Shown: one piece after another, positions 21,168 to 32,869 of the stretch
Layout of the letters: the number at the start of each line of letters is the position of its first letter
Numbering within the stretch: position 1 is the first letter of the stretch
Source: Gnetum montanum
Lineage: Eukaryota > Streptophyta > Gnetopsida > Gnetales > Gnetaceae
Reading direction: 5' to 3'
DNA: 64,000 bases
Assembly (NCBI GenBank): GCA_015680685.1
Contig: MNCI01022092.1
Span: 97,808-161,807, forward strand
The notes under the pieces: model-generated
Told to the model about the DNA's origin: nothing
Databases searched by the model: none
Seen by the model: the letters and a program-made list of their open reading frames with translations, nothing else
Made by a program: the position numbers and the translations under genes

Positions 21168-22346
21168 TGATGCGTAAATTTTGGACACGCCGCCATCTCT
21201 GAAAACTTGTTTTAGGAGACTATTGCCTAGGGTGCCTCCCGTATGGGTATGGAAACCCAGGAATAGTCTCACCTGGAAAAGGCTATGTGACAAAATAATA
21301 ATAATAATATTTTAAACAAAATATTAAAAGCTTTAAATTTAATAAGAATATTGAAAAGTTAAATAATTTGCGCAATTTAAAAGAGTATAATAAATAATTC
21401 AAAATAAAATGCAAATAATAATATTGAAAACTGTAAAAGTTATCTGCCACCGCAGCTGCTTCTGCGCTTCGAGATGGCAGAGAGAAAAATTTGTCTTGTT
21501 GTTTGAAAGCAAATAAATAAAAACAAAACTATGTGCATACAACCTATCTCTGCCAGGTTTCTGTTTATAGGCAGAAAGAGGACATTGGTTTCTGCAGCGT
21601 GGGCAGGAAAGAAAAAGAAAATAAAAGAAAACGTGTCTGTTTATGAGAAAATAGAAAATCGTCGTTCAACAATTGCTACTACAGGGCAAACACACTATCA
21701 TCTGCAATCTGCCTACAACTGCTGTTGATGTTCACCACGCATTTCACGCTCTTGCCGTGTTCTGCCGCCTGTTGGTAGAAGAGAGAAGATTGCTGAAAAT
21801 GGCTTCATTGTCGATGTTGCCTGCCAGCAGAACAGAAAATGGTTGCTGCAGACTCTGGCTCCTCCCCCTATTTATGTGAATTGACAAGGTATTTATAGGG
21901 TTGGATCGGGCTCGGGCACGAAATTCAAGAATGGAATCAACGGCTGTGAGATCAGAGGAAAGCAGATCTAACGACATGTGTCCCATGGATAGTTAGCACG
22001 AGTTGAATGTGTGTTGGATAGTTGCATTCTTTGACCAAGTTCAATGTATTTGTGTTGGATAGCTGTGCACGAGTTGGATGTGTGTTGGATAGTTGCATTC
22101 TTTGACCAGGTTCAATGTGTCTGTGTTGGATAGTTGTGCATGAGTTGGATGTGTGTTGGATAGTTGCATTCTTTGACCAGGAACATTGTATTTTACAATT
22201 TATGGATTATTCAAGCCCATGAAAGTACATTTAATTTAGACCATGAGGGCTTGACATGTTAATACTATACGACTTCTGATTTTTTGTGATATTAAACTTG
22301 TTCAAACAAGGCCCTATGCCTAGCATGGGTGAGGTTGGCCTCAACA
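21168..22346 (-). mobile_element. 3' LTR of E1
   Basis: 1179 bases; plus-strand edges TGATGCG and CTCAACA (sense TGTTGAGG to ACGCATCA). TATAAATA-type site on the minus strand at 21891-21898. It carries about three 71-base repeat units (21997-22190), one more than the 5' LTR. Confidence 0.85.
21997..22190 (-). repeat. 71-bp tandem repeat in U3 of E1
   Basis: Units start at 21997, 22068 and 22139; each contains two GTGTTGGATAG words and CATTCTTTGACCA. The 5' LTR has two units (about 27735-27860), which accounts for the difference in LTR length. Confidence 0.85.
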
Positions 22347-22359
22347 CTTAGCCCCCTAA
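22347..22359 (-). promoter_or_regulatory. Polypurine tract of E1
   Basis: Minus strand TTAGGGGGCTAAG directly before the 3' LTR start TGTTGAGG. Confidence 0.65.
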
Positions 22360-23626
22360 CGACAGATTGCATGCAAGTGCAAGAACTAGAAAATTCTAAA
22401 TGAAAATGCAACATGGGAAAACAAAAACAACATGAAACAAGAAATGCAAACTTGAAAGTAAACTATAATGTTCTAAACATAATCAAAATAACCAAATAAT
22501 CAAAAGAGACACCGACATAGGCCATCCAAACAATCATTAAAATCTAAAAATATAATTTATTATTTTTTTAACTAAGATTTATACATATATATATATATAT
22601 GTGTAATTATATATATATGTAGATATATGCTTAAGCTCTCATTCTCAGTATTCTCACAAGGTAACAGTAAAAGTATGCAGACTATTTTGAGCAAGTGAAT
22701 TATACAAAACTTAATGAGGAGGATGAGCTAAAAATCATGTTAGATCATAGTAAGCCACAACTTTCAAATTTTTCCTTGGTTTTGATTTTTTTCTTTTTTG
22801 AAAAACTTAAATTTAAAAGGGGAAACAGAGGTTAGGGTGAGGATTGTTGCCGGACCCCATCACACTCAAGAAATGATTACACTGCCATGAACATGGTCCT
22901 CATTTTTTGTTTTGTTTTTTTTTAAGGAAACTTTGCTCATGGTGTACTTCATTCTTGAGGTAGGAATTCCAACATGAGTCTAGCCAATTAGCTGCACTAC
23001 CATAGAGCATGGTCCTTTTGGAAACTTTGCCCATGGTGTAGTTCAACCCTCATGTATGTGCCTTTGATTGGTGGCATCATAGCAGGTCTCCTAGGTGGCT
23101 AAGGTTTCTCGAGTAGAAATGAACACACTTCACCCCGTTGTTCATAGGATAGCCATGGATCATCATACCTGAGGGCTTGGGCTTATGAGAGGAAAGAATA
23201 TAATTTTCCAAGGTCACCTAGTAATTATGATTAACCACTCTCCAACATTACATATCCTACACTCACATGATCATGATGATAACATGATAAGTTTGTATAA
23301 ATCCAATGCTCCATAATATAACATAACAAATAAACTGAAACCATGGAATCAATTGGAAAGAGTTATAGTATTTATAAAATATAGAGTGGATTTTATAGCA
23401 TTATATAATAGTAATAGTAAGTTATATTACACCTACATTATTTTCCAATGGTGTTAAGATGACCGAATATCAAATAACTCAAATGACCAATGATTATTAA
23501 AATCATATGAAGAACACAATAATCAAAACAATATGCTAAGAAAGAAATGATGAAAATGCAAGAAAAATATGGAAATGCAACAATATACATATGAAATGCA
23601 AAGAAAAAGGGGAAGAAAACATGTAA
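22360..23626 (-). other. 3' untranslated region of E1
   Basis: No open frames of note. It holds an AT microsatellite (22577-22627) and a region (23290-23626) that E2 retains before its deletion junction. The remainder is missing from E2. Confidence 0.6.
22577..22627 (+). repeat. AT-rich microsatellite
   Basis: ATATAT runs broken by GTGT and GTAG. Confidence 0.85.
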
Positions 23627-24361
23627 CTAAAAATCTATCAGATGCCCATGTGGGGTACCTGAGTAGAAATGTTTCAAATGAAATGCATTAAAATTCCAAT
23701 TCAACCTATATCCTTGCAAATCAGCAATCTTAAACACATTTGGGGCAGTGATGTCTACAATTTGGAATGGACCTGACCACATAGGTAAAAACTTAGTTTA
23801 AGGGCTACTTTGACTAGACGCTCTATCCCTCTTAAGGACTAGATCACCTACTTAAAAATTTTTAGCTGGATGTTTTTTATCGAACCATCTCTTGACAATT
23901 TGTTGATGCTTAAGATTATGAAAATCAAGACCTACACTTATCTTGCTTGATCGTTTTCTATAAAGTTTTACTTTAATATAAGTTTCAATGATACATCTAG
24001 GTTTTGGTGGGTCATCGGATATAGCTTTTCTAGGAGAATGTTCCATGGATGTGTTGTTAAAATTTAGCACACCTTCAAATGTTTTAAGAGGTAAGGTCTT
24101 ATTTATATCTTTGTCTTCCCTTAAAGGTGGTGGATCACTTAGACAAAATCCATCATTTTTTTGATAAGGCAAGGTGTCTACATAGGTTTCTTCACCTTCT
24201 CTAGAACTTTGATAGGATTGGATGGGATCTACATAAGAGATAGGATTTTTTGTAGTTCCACTCACATAGTCATTTTCAACATGTTCACTACACTCAACCT
24301 CAATAACCCCAACATAAAGATTAGCATTTCGATCTTCCAAAGATTGATTTTGTTGATCCAA
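23627..24361 (-). pseudogene. Acidic linker and integrase C-terminal domain of E1
   Basis: From 24361 leftwards: an unrecognised Asp/Glu/Ser-rich linker (MDQQNQSLEDRNANLY ... KNDGFCLSDPPPLREDKDI), then LKHQQIVKRWFDKKHP and the integrase C-terminal box VGDLVLKRD ... MWSGPFQI ... NAFHLKHFYS, ending TAG at 23627-23629. One C-to-T stop (TAA after KHPAKNF, at 23852) separates the two; E2 has CAA there. The GPF box is typical of Ty3 integrases. The linker shows no homology I know to RT or integrase core. Confidence 0.7.
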
Positions 24362-24373
24362 GGTTGTTACTAC

Positions 24374-24805
24374 TTATTTGTAGAAGGGTTCTTGGGATAT
24401 AGTCATGTATTCATATTTTCCTTTGATAGGGATCAATAATTCTAAGAAATCTGACCTAAAGAAGCCCCCAAACTTAGCTCCAAAAGTCCTTGATAAGAGC
24501 ACACCATACGTGGGTTTCATGTCAACTACTAGGATATCCGTATAACATGTAAATGTAAGGTATTTCTTAAGTTGTACCTTTGCTTCTTTTAATAACTCTA
24601 CCACAGGTACGTTAGATCCATCGAGTTGAATCACACTTTTAATTTGTGGTATCATTTGTGCTTCTACGGTGTTACAGATGTCGAGAGGCATAACACTAAC
24701 AGTTGCACCTGAATCCATTAAACAGTTATGGAAATTCTTTCCTAAAATATTCAAAGTGGTTAGGAAAGGGGGATGGTCCTTTTTGCTAGACATGGAATTA
24801 TCCAT
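24374..24805 (-). CDS. Aspartic protease domain of E1
   Basis: About 143 codons. Catalytic motif CLMDSGATVSVMP, flap-region IQLDGSNVPVV, then VDMKPTYGVLLSRTFG, corresponding to the ILGRPFL box. It ends ISQEPFYK-stop. Gag lies just upstream (24809), so it was probably translated as a gag-pro polyprotein. E2's copy has MDLGAT in place of MDSGAT, losing the active-site Ser. Confidence 0.75.
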   Translation of the reverse strand: MDNSMSSKKDHPPFLTTLNILGKNFHNCLMDSGATVSVMPLDICNTVEAQMIPQIKSVIQLDGSNVPVVELLKEAKVQLKKYLTFTCYTDILVVDMKPTYGVLLSRTFGAKFGGFFRSDFLELLIPIKGKYEYMTISQEPFYK

Positions 24806-24808
24806 GTT

Positions 24809-26522
24809 CTATACTGATAATGTGTTAGGACATTTTGCAAAGTGAACTTGCCTTTCAAGAATTGGGAATTTTTCTCTTTGGGCTATGGGTATATGAACCA
24901 TATACTGAATCACTTCTTTCATTTCGTTAAAGTGTAGGAGGTCATACATCGAAATGTTGGCTTTAACTCTTTTTAAGTCCTCAACCAAATCATAATTCTT
25001 ATGTTTATCTTTGGCTTCTTGTTGAGATGGAACTCTTCTAAGTATAGAAGGGGGGCTTGGTCGTTGTGGAACAATTACTTGGGATGACCCAGATTGGTTA
25101 TTTGCATTGTTTTGACTAGGAACTCTTTTGTTTGGAGGTGTATAGGGATTGTTTGTAGTTTGTTGTTGTGTAGCATTCATAATGTCACTAATTTTGCGGT
25201 AGCGAGTGTTGTGTGGGTTAGCGTTGCCTACCATAACTTGTTCTAATGAAGAAACCTCTTCATTTTTTGTCTCATGAGGTATATTAAGGACCATGATAGG
25301 GGTTTTTCCATTTTTTTGCCCTTGGGTATTGTCACCATACAATGCCGTGAATTGAGGACAAGTCTTTTTAGAATGTTGCCTCGTATTATGAAGATAACAA
25401 TAATCATCATTGATTGATGCACTTGGTTTTTCTGGTTGTATAGGACTTTTGTTATTGTTTCTCTTTAGCTCAACCACTTCATTGGATAGTTTTTGTAGTG
25501 AAGTGAGTATTTGGGACATCTGATTTTGAGTTTGGGTTGGTGGTTCAACAGAATTTGACATCCCATTTGGGTTGATAATGGATTGAATCAAGGCTTTTGA
25601 TTGGTCATCATTCAAACCAGTGTTGGATGGTAAGAATGAAGAGGACATGGGGCCTTGTGAGTAATTACTTAAAGGTTGAGTTGATTGAAAAGGAGAAACA
25701 GCTTGAGGCATAACATTAGATATTTGAAAAGTTGGTAGGAGTGGGTTTGATTGCATAGGGTTACTAACACTCATCATCCCAAATTGGGTTTGGATGCTGT
25801 TCATAAGGGTTATTTGCTCTAATTCCACAGCTTTTGACATTGCACCTTGTATTTCTATTATGTTGGGATCAGATTTGATAGCATAAGCGAAGAATGGATC
25901 AATGGTAGAGAGATAGAAGTTGAGGATACCATCTGGTTGTGGTCACATCTCATTTGGCACATAGGCTAGTTGATGAAGGAATCTAAGGTTATAATCCCTA
26001 AAATTTTCCCCATGTAGCTTTCTTAGGTTGGTAAAGTTTCTTGATGCGATAGCAGGGCTTGTAAATTTTTCAAATTGATTCAAAAACTTGTTTTTGAATT
26101 CTTGCCATTTGTTAATAGAGGCATCAGGAAGCATTAAGAACCATTGGGTTGCTTTGGTCGTAAATGTTGTTACAAACACCCTGCATGCCACATCATTATG
26201 TACAATGTTGTGGATCCCTAATAAGGTTTCAAAACATTGTATGTGTTGGCGGGCATCAGTCGTAGGGGTTGTAGGATCGAAGAACAGATTTATGTTTTGA
26301 AGGGATTTTGGTATGTCATGGTAGTTATGAAAATTAAAAAGGGTTTCTTACTAAGGAAGCCGGGGGTTGATGGGCTGCCATCTTAGTCTGAGGTTTTTTA
26401 GGAATTGAACTTGGAAAAAGTGAAGCTTGTTGTTTTCTCAAAGTAAATTGACGAGTAGCTGGTTGACTAGGGGTAGGAGTATGAGTTCTTTGTTGAGATA
26501 TTCCATAAGAAAAGTTACTCAT
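24809..26522 (-). pseudogene. gag of E1, broken
   Basis: ATG at 26522 (MSNFSYGISQQRTHTP). The Retrotrans_gag-type core at 25943-26191 includes ATQWFLMLPDASINKWQEF and LRKLHGENFRDYNLRFLHQL. A Gln/Pro/Ser-rich stretch follows, then a zinc-knuckle variant C-x2-H-x4-H-x4-C (CYLHNTRQHSKKTC) near 25370-25410, the form common in Athila/Tat-type gags. Lesions: an extra T near 26345 (compare E2 DPFNFHNY) and a TGA at about 25941 where E2 has CGA. Confidence 0.8.
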
Positions 26523-26871
26523 AAAATGAAAAATAACAAAAAATGTAAAATGCTAATAAACTGTGAAAATTAAAAAAATGGAAAAAACATTTTAATGCTA
26601 TATTTTTATTTTTAAAAAATTTTTAAAAGTAAAATTGAAATTGCAAAATTTCAGAAATGTAAATTAAAAGTAAAATGATTTAAATCACCTAAATTAAACT
26701 TCAAAAAACAAATTAAAAAATGATTGCTAGAATATAAATTGGAGATTTGAAAATGAAACTAAAATAGAGCAATAAAACTGAAAATAGGGAGGCAAAAATA
26801 AAAAAAAACAGTAAAAAAATGATAAATTTAAAAAAAAAACATAAAAGGAAAATAAAGAAAAGGTTGAGAAA

Positions 26872-26901
26872 CTGCCCTCCTTCTAGCACCAAAAAGGGTG
26901 T
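26872..26901 (-). promoter_or_regulatory. Primer-site region of E1
   Basis: In sense, just after the 5' LTR, TTTTTGGTGCTAGAAGGAGG. E2 has TTTTTCGCGCTAGAAGGAGG and element H has TTTAGCACTAGAATGAGG, so the shared core GCGCTAGAAGGAGGG is the likely primer site. I cannot assign the tRNA with confidence. Confidence 0.45.
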
Positions 26902-28017
26902 TGATGCGTAAATTTTGAACACACCACCAACACCTGTAAAAACTCATTTTAGGAGACTATCACCTAGGGCACCTCCCATATGGGTACGGAAACCCAGGAA
27001 TAGTCTCAGCTGGAAAGGGCTATGTGACAAAACAATAATAACAATATTTTAAACAAAATATTAAAAGCTTTAAATTTAATAAGAATATTGAAAAGTTAAA
27101 TAATTTGAGCAATTTAAAAGAGTATAATAAATAATTCAAAATAAAATGCAAATAATAATATTAAAAACTGTAAAAGTTATCTGCCACCGCGGCTACTTCT
27201 GCTCTTAGAAATGGTAGAGAGAAAAATATGTCCTGTTGTTTGAAAGAAAATAAATAAAGAACAAAACGATGTGCATACAACCTGTCTCTGCCAGGTTTCT
27301 GTTTATAGGCAGAAAGAGGGCGTTGGTCTCTGCCGCGTGGGCAGAAAAGAAAAAGAAAAGAAAAGAAAATGTGTTTGTTTCTGTTTGAGAAAACAGAAAA
27401 TCGTCGTTCAACAATTGCTACTATAGGGCAAGCACATTATCATCTGCAGTCTACCTGCAACTACTATTGATGTTCACCGAGCGTTTCACGCTCCTGCCGT
27501 GTTCTGCCGCCTGTCGATAGAAGAGAGAAGACTGTCTAAAACTCCTCCACTGTCGGTGTTGCCTGCCAGCAGAACAGAAAATGGTTTCTGTAGACTCTGG
27601 CTCCTCCCCCTATTTCTGTGAATTGATGAAGTATTTATAGGGTTGGACTGGGCTCGGGCATGAAATTCAAGAATGGAATCAATGACTATGAGATGAGAGA
27701 AAAGCAGATCTAGCGACATGTATCCCATGGATAGTTGGCACAAGTTGGATGTGTGTTGGATAGTTTCATTCTTTGACCAGGTTCAATGTATCTGTGTTGG
27801 ATAGTTGTGCACGAGTTGAATGTATGTTGGATAGTTACATTCTTTGACCAGGTACATTGCATTTTACAATTTATGGGTTATTCAAGCCCATGAAAGTACA
27901 TTTAATTTAGACCATGAGGGCTTGACATGTCAATACTGTACGACTTTTGATTTTTTGTGATATTAAACTTGTTCAAACAAGGTCCTATGCCTAGCATGGG
28001 TGAGGTTGGCCTCAACA
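26902..28017 (-). mobile_element. 5' LTR of E1
   Basis: 1116 bases, same edges as 21168-22346. TATA (CTATAAATAC, minus) at 27631-27640. R-U5 (about 26902-27180) is shared with E2's LTRs; the U3 is not. Confidence 0.85.
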
Positions 28018-28672
28018 AGTATACCAAAAATTCTGGTATATTTTATTACATTTATTATAAGGTCCATTGTTCCATTACGTTTGGCCATTTTATAGCATTC
28101 CGTGAAACGTGGCAGAAAATGTAATTAAAAATGATAACTTTATTATGATAAAATAAACGAATGAATTGACAATGTTATATCATATCATTCCAACTTCGCT
28201 TATAACCAAGAATATTTTTGGTTGTGTTTTGGTGGTAATTTTATCATAAGCATTCTCTATAACTTAAAACCTATCCATCAAAAGAATCCCATTCGTGGAA
28301 GCAAGGAATCGAGGAGGATTCATGATTCTGAATGTGTTTGGATACGTCTGCCTCAAGAAAAAGTGGGGGCGGGTTCATAGCCGGGACATGATAGAGAAAA
28401 TTTAAATATATTAATTTTTTTTAAAATTAATTCTCATATATCATAAAAATACATTTTAAAATATAGAACAAGTACAATGTAAATCCAAAATATTGTTAAT
28501 GCTTAAAAATTGCATAGAAGATTATAATATCACCATTAAACTGAAGCAAGAAAATTTGCAAAGGTATGGAGGGCATTGAATCCATTTCCTTACTCAAGAG
28601 CTATAATCTGGCCAAACATATAATTTCTGCAACAACCAAAATGACAGCAATAAAATGAAACCCTTTTATTAC
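28018..28672. other. Spacer between the head-to-head elements E1 and E2
   Basis: 655 bases. A small palindrome TATACCA...TGGTATA lies at 28020-28040. Otherwise AT-rich with no gene. Confidence 0.5.
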
Positions 28673-28973
28673 TGTTGAGGCCAACCTCACCCATGCTAGG
28701 CATAGGGCCTTGTTCGAACAAGTTTTATAAAAATAAAAAATAAAAAAATAAAAATATAAAATTTAAAAATTAAAAATAGAGCGCCATGAGCTTGCACATG
28801 GCCACTGTCCATGTGATGGTGGGCTTCGTTGCCCATAAAAAAATAGATTTTAAAATGTTGATCAAGCATCCACCCATGACTTATGACCCATGATGATTAT
28901 CTTGTTTTTTTTTTCTTTTGCAGCGATATGAGGAAAAAAGGTAAAAATAATTCACAGTAAAGGTGGCTGGCAA

Positions 28974-28990
28974 TTTAGGGTTAGGGTTTT
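28974..28990 (+). promoter_or_regulatory. Telo-box-like motif upstream of TATA
   Basis: TTTAGGGTTAGGGTTTT, containing the complement of the plant telo-box AAACCCTAA, about 16 bases upstream of the TATA box; repeated at 33151-33167 in the 3' LTR. A role in transcription is inferred from plant ribosomal-protein promoters. Confidence 0.5.
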
Positions 28991-29005
28991 CTCCTCCAAG
29001 GCCTC

Positions 29006-29013
29006 TATAAAGA
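29006..29013 (+). promoter_or_regulatory. TATA box of E2 5' LTR
   Basis: TATAAAGA, conserved at 33183 in the 3' LTR. Confidence 0.6.
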
Positions 29014-29646
29014 GGGAGGAAGCTAGAGTTTAGAGGCAAGGAGAGGGGGAGCCAGCAGCCAACGCCTACGCCTATTCTCTAACAACGATCATGAGATTTT
29101 CAGTTCACCACCGGAGAGGATTTTCTGTTCAACAGAGAGGATTTTCTGTTCAAATAGCGAGCATTTTTTATTTATTTTTCAAGAGCCGAAACTCTCTCAT
29201 GTAGTATTTTTTTGTTCAAGAGCCGCAAGTCTCTCATGCATGAAATAGATGCATTTTCTTTCCTGTTTTCTTTTTTGCCCACACGGTAGGGACCAAGTTG
29301 ACACTAGGAAGACCAGTGGCTGAATTTTCCTTCTGCTTAAAGCACCAGATAAATTTTTATTTTTAATTTGAATTTTTATTTTGTGTTATTTATTTTACTC
29401 AAAACTACACAAATGTTTAATTTTGATTTTTATATGTTTTTCGAAACATAACAGAACGCTCCTAGAATCAAATTTAAGTTTTTAATATTTTGTTTAAAAT
29501 ATTGTTATTATTGTTCTGTTACATAGTCCTTTCCAGCTGAGACTATTCCCAGGTTTCCGTACCCATACGGGAGGCGCCCTAGGCAATAGTCTCCTAAAAC
29601 GAGTTTTCACAGGTGTTGGCGGCGTGTCCAAAATTTACGCATCAAC

Positions 29647-29668
29647 ACCTTTTTCGCGCTAGAAGGAG
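29647..29668 (+). promoter_or_regulatory. Primer-site region of E2
   Basis: TTTTTCGCGCTAGAAGGAGG, two bases after the LTR; see the E1 counterpart. Confidence 0.45.
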
Positions 29669-30030
29669 GGCAGTTTCTCAACCTTTCTTTATTTTCCTTT
29701 TATGTTTCTTTTTCTTTTAAAAAAAATTATCATATTTTTTATTACTGTCTTTAATTTTTGCCTCCCTATTTTCAGTTTTATTGCTCTATTTTAGTTTCAT
29801 TTTCAAATCTCCAATTTATATTCTAGCTATCCTTTATAATTTTTTTTTTGAAATTTAATTTTGATAATTTAAATCATTTTACTTTTAATTTAGTTTTCTG
29901 AAATTTTACAATTTCAATTTTACTTTTAAAAATTTTAAAAAATAAAAAATATAGCATTGAAATGTTTTTTCCATTTTCTTTAATTTTCACAGTTTATTAG
30001 CATTTTACATTTTCTGTTATTTTTCATTTT

Positions 30031-31490
30031 ATGAGTGACTTTTCTTATGGAGTATCTCAACAAAGAACTCATACTCCTACCCCTAGTCAATTAGCTATAT
30101 GTCAATTTACTTTGAGAAAACAACGAGCTTCACTTTTTCCAAGTTTAATTCCTAAGAAACCTTGGACTAAGATGACAGCCCATCAACCCCCGGCTCCCTT
30201 AGTAAGAGACCCTTTTAACTTTCACAATTATCATGACATACCAAAATCCCTTCAAAACATAAACTTATTTTTCGATCCTACAACCCCTACGAATAATGCC
30301 CGCCAACACATACAATGTTTTGAAACCTTATTAGGGATCCACAACATTATACATAATGATGTGGCATGCAGGGTGTTTGTAACAACATTTAGGACCAAAG
30401 CAACCCAATGGTTCTTAATGCTTCCTTATGCCTCTATTAACACATGGAAAGAATTTAAAAACAAGTTTTTGAATCAATTTGACAAATTTACAAGCCCTGC
30501 TATTACATCAAGTAACTTTACCAGCCTAAGGAAGCTACCTGGGGAAAATGTTAGGGATTATAACCTTAGATTCCTTCATCAACTTGCGTATGTGCCAAAT
30601 GAGATGCGACCATAACCAGATGGTATCCTCAACTTCTATCTCTCTACCATTGATTCATTCTTCACTTATGCTATCAAATCTGATCCCAACATAATGGAAA
30701 TATAAGGTGCAATGTCAAAAGCTATGGAATTAGAGCAAATAACCCTTATAAACAACATCAAACCCAATTTGGGATGATGAGTGTGAGTAACCCTATGCAA
30801 TCAAACCCACTCCTACCAACTTTTCAAACATCTAATGTTATGTCTCAAGCTGTTTGTCCCTTTCAATCAACTCAACCTTTAAGTAATTACTTACAAGGCC
30901 TTATGTTCTCTTCATTCTTACCATCCAACACTGGTTTGAATGATGTCCAATCAAAATCCTTGATTCAATCCATTCTAAACCCAAACAGGACGTCAAATTT
31001 TGTTGAACCACCAACCCAAACTCAAAATCAAATGATCCAAATACTCACTTCACTACAAAAACTATCCAATGAAGTAGTTGAGCTAAAGAGAAACAATAAC
31101 AAAGGCCCTATACAACCACAAAAACCAAGTGTATCAATCAACGATGATTATTGCCATCTTCATAATACAAGACAACATTCTGAAAAGACTTGTCCTCAAT
31201 TCACGGCATTGTATGGTGACAATAACCAAGGACAACAAAATGGAAAAACCCCTATCATGGTTCTTGATGTACATCATGAGACAGAAAATGAAGAGGTTTC
31301 CTCATTAGAACATGTTATGGTAGGTGACCCTAATCCACACAACACTTGCTACCACAAAATTAGTGACATTATGAATGCTACACAACAACATACTAGGAAC
31401 AATTCCTATACACCTCCAAACAAAAGAGTTCCTAGTCAAAACAATGGAAATAATCAATCCGGGTCATCCCAAGTAATTTCCCCACAATGA
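30031..31490 (+). pseudogene. gag of E2, broken
   Basis: ATG at 30031 (MSDFSYGVSQQRTHTP). The first 194 codons, containing the gag core (ATQWFLMLPYASINTWKEF), are open to a stop at 30613-30615. More stops lie between 30615 and 30774, then an open frame runs to 31490 with the same C-x2-H-x4-H-x4-C knuckle (CHLHNTRQHSEKTC) near 31150. This copy keeps the frame where E1 has an extra T, so the two complement each other for reading the family's gag layout. Confidence 0.8.
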
Positions 31491-31562
31491 CCAAACCCCC
31501 CATATGTACTTAGGAGAGTTCCATCTCAACAAGAAGCCAAAGATGAACATAAGAATTATGAT

Positions 31563-32040
31563 TTGGTTGAGAATTTAAAAAGAGTTAAAGCCAACATTCC
31601 GATGTATGACCTCCTACACTTTAATGAAATGAAAGAAGTAATTCGGGATATGGTTCATACACCTGAATCCCAAAAAGAAAAATCCCCAATTCCTAAAAAC
31701 CAAGTTCACTTTGCAGAAAGTCCTAACACATTATCAGTACAAAACGTGAATAATTTCATGTCTAGAAAAAAGGATCATCCCCCTTTCCTAACCACTTTTA
31801 TTATTTTAGGAAAGAATGTCCATAACTGTTTAATGGATTTAGGTGCAACTGTTAGTGTTATGCCTCTTGACGTTTGTAACTCTTTAGGAGCACAAATGAT
31901 ACCACAAACTAAAAGTGTGATTCAACTCGATGGATCTAACGTACCTGTGGTAGGGTTATTAAAAGAAGCAAAGGTACAACTTAATCAATACCCTACATTT
32001 ACATGTTATATGGATATCCTAGTAGTTGACATGAAACCCA
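31563..32040 (+). pseudogene. Aspartic protease of E2, truncated at an N
   Basis: Same order as E1 but the active-site triplet reads MDLGAT (Ser to Leu), which should abolish catalysis. The frame stops at the N (32041). The next bases correspond to E1 linker sequence about 0.4 kb further on, so the protease C-terminus and linker start are missing. Confidence 0.7.
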
Positions 32041-32041
32041 N
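32041..32041. other. Single N marking a probable collapsed gap
   Basis: The flanking sequences are about 0.4 kb apart in E1. Confidence 0.7.
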
Positions 32042-32529
32042 ACAAAGATATAAATAAGACCTTACCTCTTAAAACATTTGAAGGTGTGCTAAATTTTAAC
32101 AACACATCCATGGAACATTCTCCTAGCAAAGCTATATCCTATGATCCACCAAGAGCTAGACCTAGCATTGAAACTTATATTAAGGAAAAACTTTATAGAA
32201 AATGATCAAGCAAGATAAAAGTAGGTTTTGATTTTTATAATCTTAAGCATCAACAAATTGTCAAGAGATGGTTCAATAAAAAACATCCAGTTAAAAATTT
32301 TCAAGTCGGTGATCTAGTCCTTAAGAGGGATAGAGCGTCTAGTCAAACTAGCCCTCAAACTAAGTTTTCCCCTATGTGGTCAAGTCCATTCCAAATTGGA
32401 GACATCACTGCCCCGAATGTGTTTAAGATTACTGATTTGCAAGGATATAGGTTGAATAGGAATTTTAATGCATTTCATTTGAAACACTTCTACTCAGGTA
32501 CCCCACGTGGGCATCTGGTAGATTCTTAG
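32042..32529 (+). pseudogene. Linker remnant and integrase C-terminal domain of E2
   Basis: Starts within the linker (DINKTLPLKTFEGVLNFNN), has a stop in KLYRK-stop near 32203, then LKHQQIVKRWFNKKHP, VGDLVLKRD, SPFQIGDITAP, NAFHLKHFYS, ending TAG 32527-32529. GPF has become SPF. Confidence 0.7.
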
Positions 32530-32869
32530 TTGCATTTTTTCTTCCCCCCCTTTTTTTTCTTTGCATTTCATATGTATATTATTGCATTCCCATATTTTCT
32601 TGCATTTTCATCATTTCCTTCTTAGCATATTGTTTTGATTATTGTGTTCTTCATATGATTTTAATAATCATTGGTCATTTGAGTTACATGATATTGGGTC
32701 ATCTTAACACCATTGGAAAATAATGTAGGTATAATATAACTTACTATTACTATAATATAATGCTATAAAATCTACTTTATATTTTATAAATACTATAACT
32801 CTTTTCAATTGATTCCATGGTTTCAGTTCATTTTTTATGTTAGATTATGGAGCATTGGATTTATACAAA

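Larger units (their letters stand above)
21168..28017 (-). mobile_element. Element E1: non-autonomous Ty3 element (gag-PR-linker-INT C-terminus)
   Basis: Two LTRs (21168-22346 and 26902-28017) in minus orientation around gag, protease, an acidic linker and only the C-terminal domain of integrase. RT, RNase H and the integrase core are absent. No clear target duplication (left ATTTT, right AGTAT). E2 has the same gene order, so the deletion predates both. Confidence 0.85.
28673..29644 (+). mobile_element. 5' LTR of E2
   Basis: 972 bases, TGTTGAGGCC to ACGCATCA. U3 contains a segment with a strong polypyrimidine-AG (TTTTCTTTTGCAG near 28923), a telomere-like motif (28974-28990) and TATAAAGAG (29006). 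R-U5 matches E1. Confidence 0.85.

Noticed and set aside
22577-22627. Possible origin or structured element
   Set aside because: Plain AT microsatellite.
26713-26922. Phe-rich minus-strand membrane-like peptide
   Set aside because: A-rich leader of E1 read in antisense-biased codons; homopolymer artefact.
28974-28987. Interstitial telomere
   Set aside because: Only two partial repeats, repeated in both LTRs of E2, so it belongs to the LTR.
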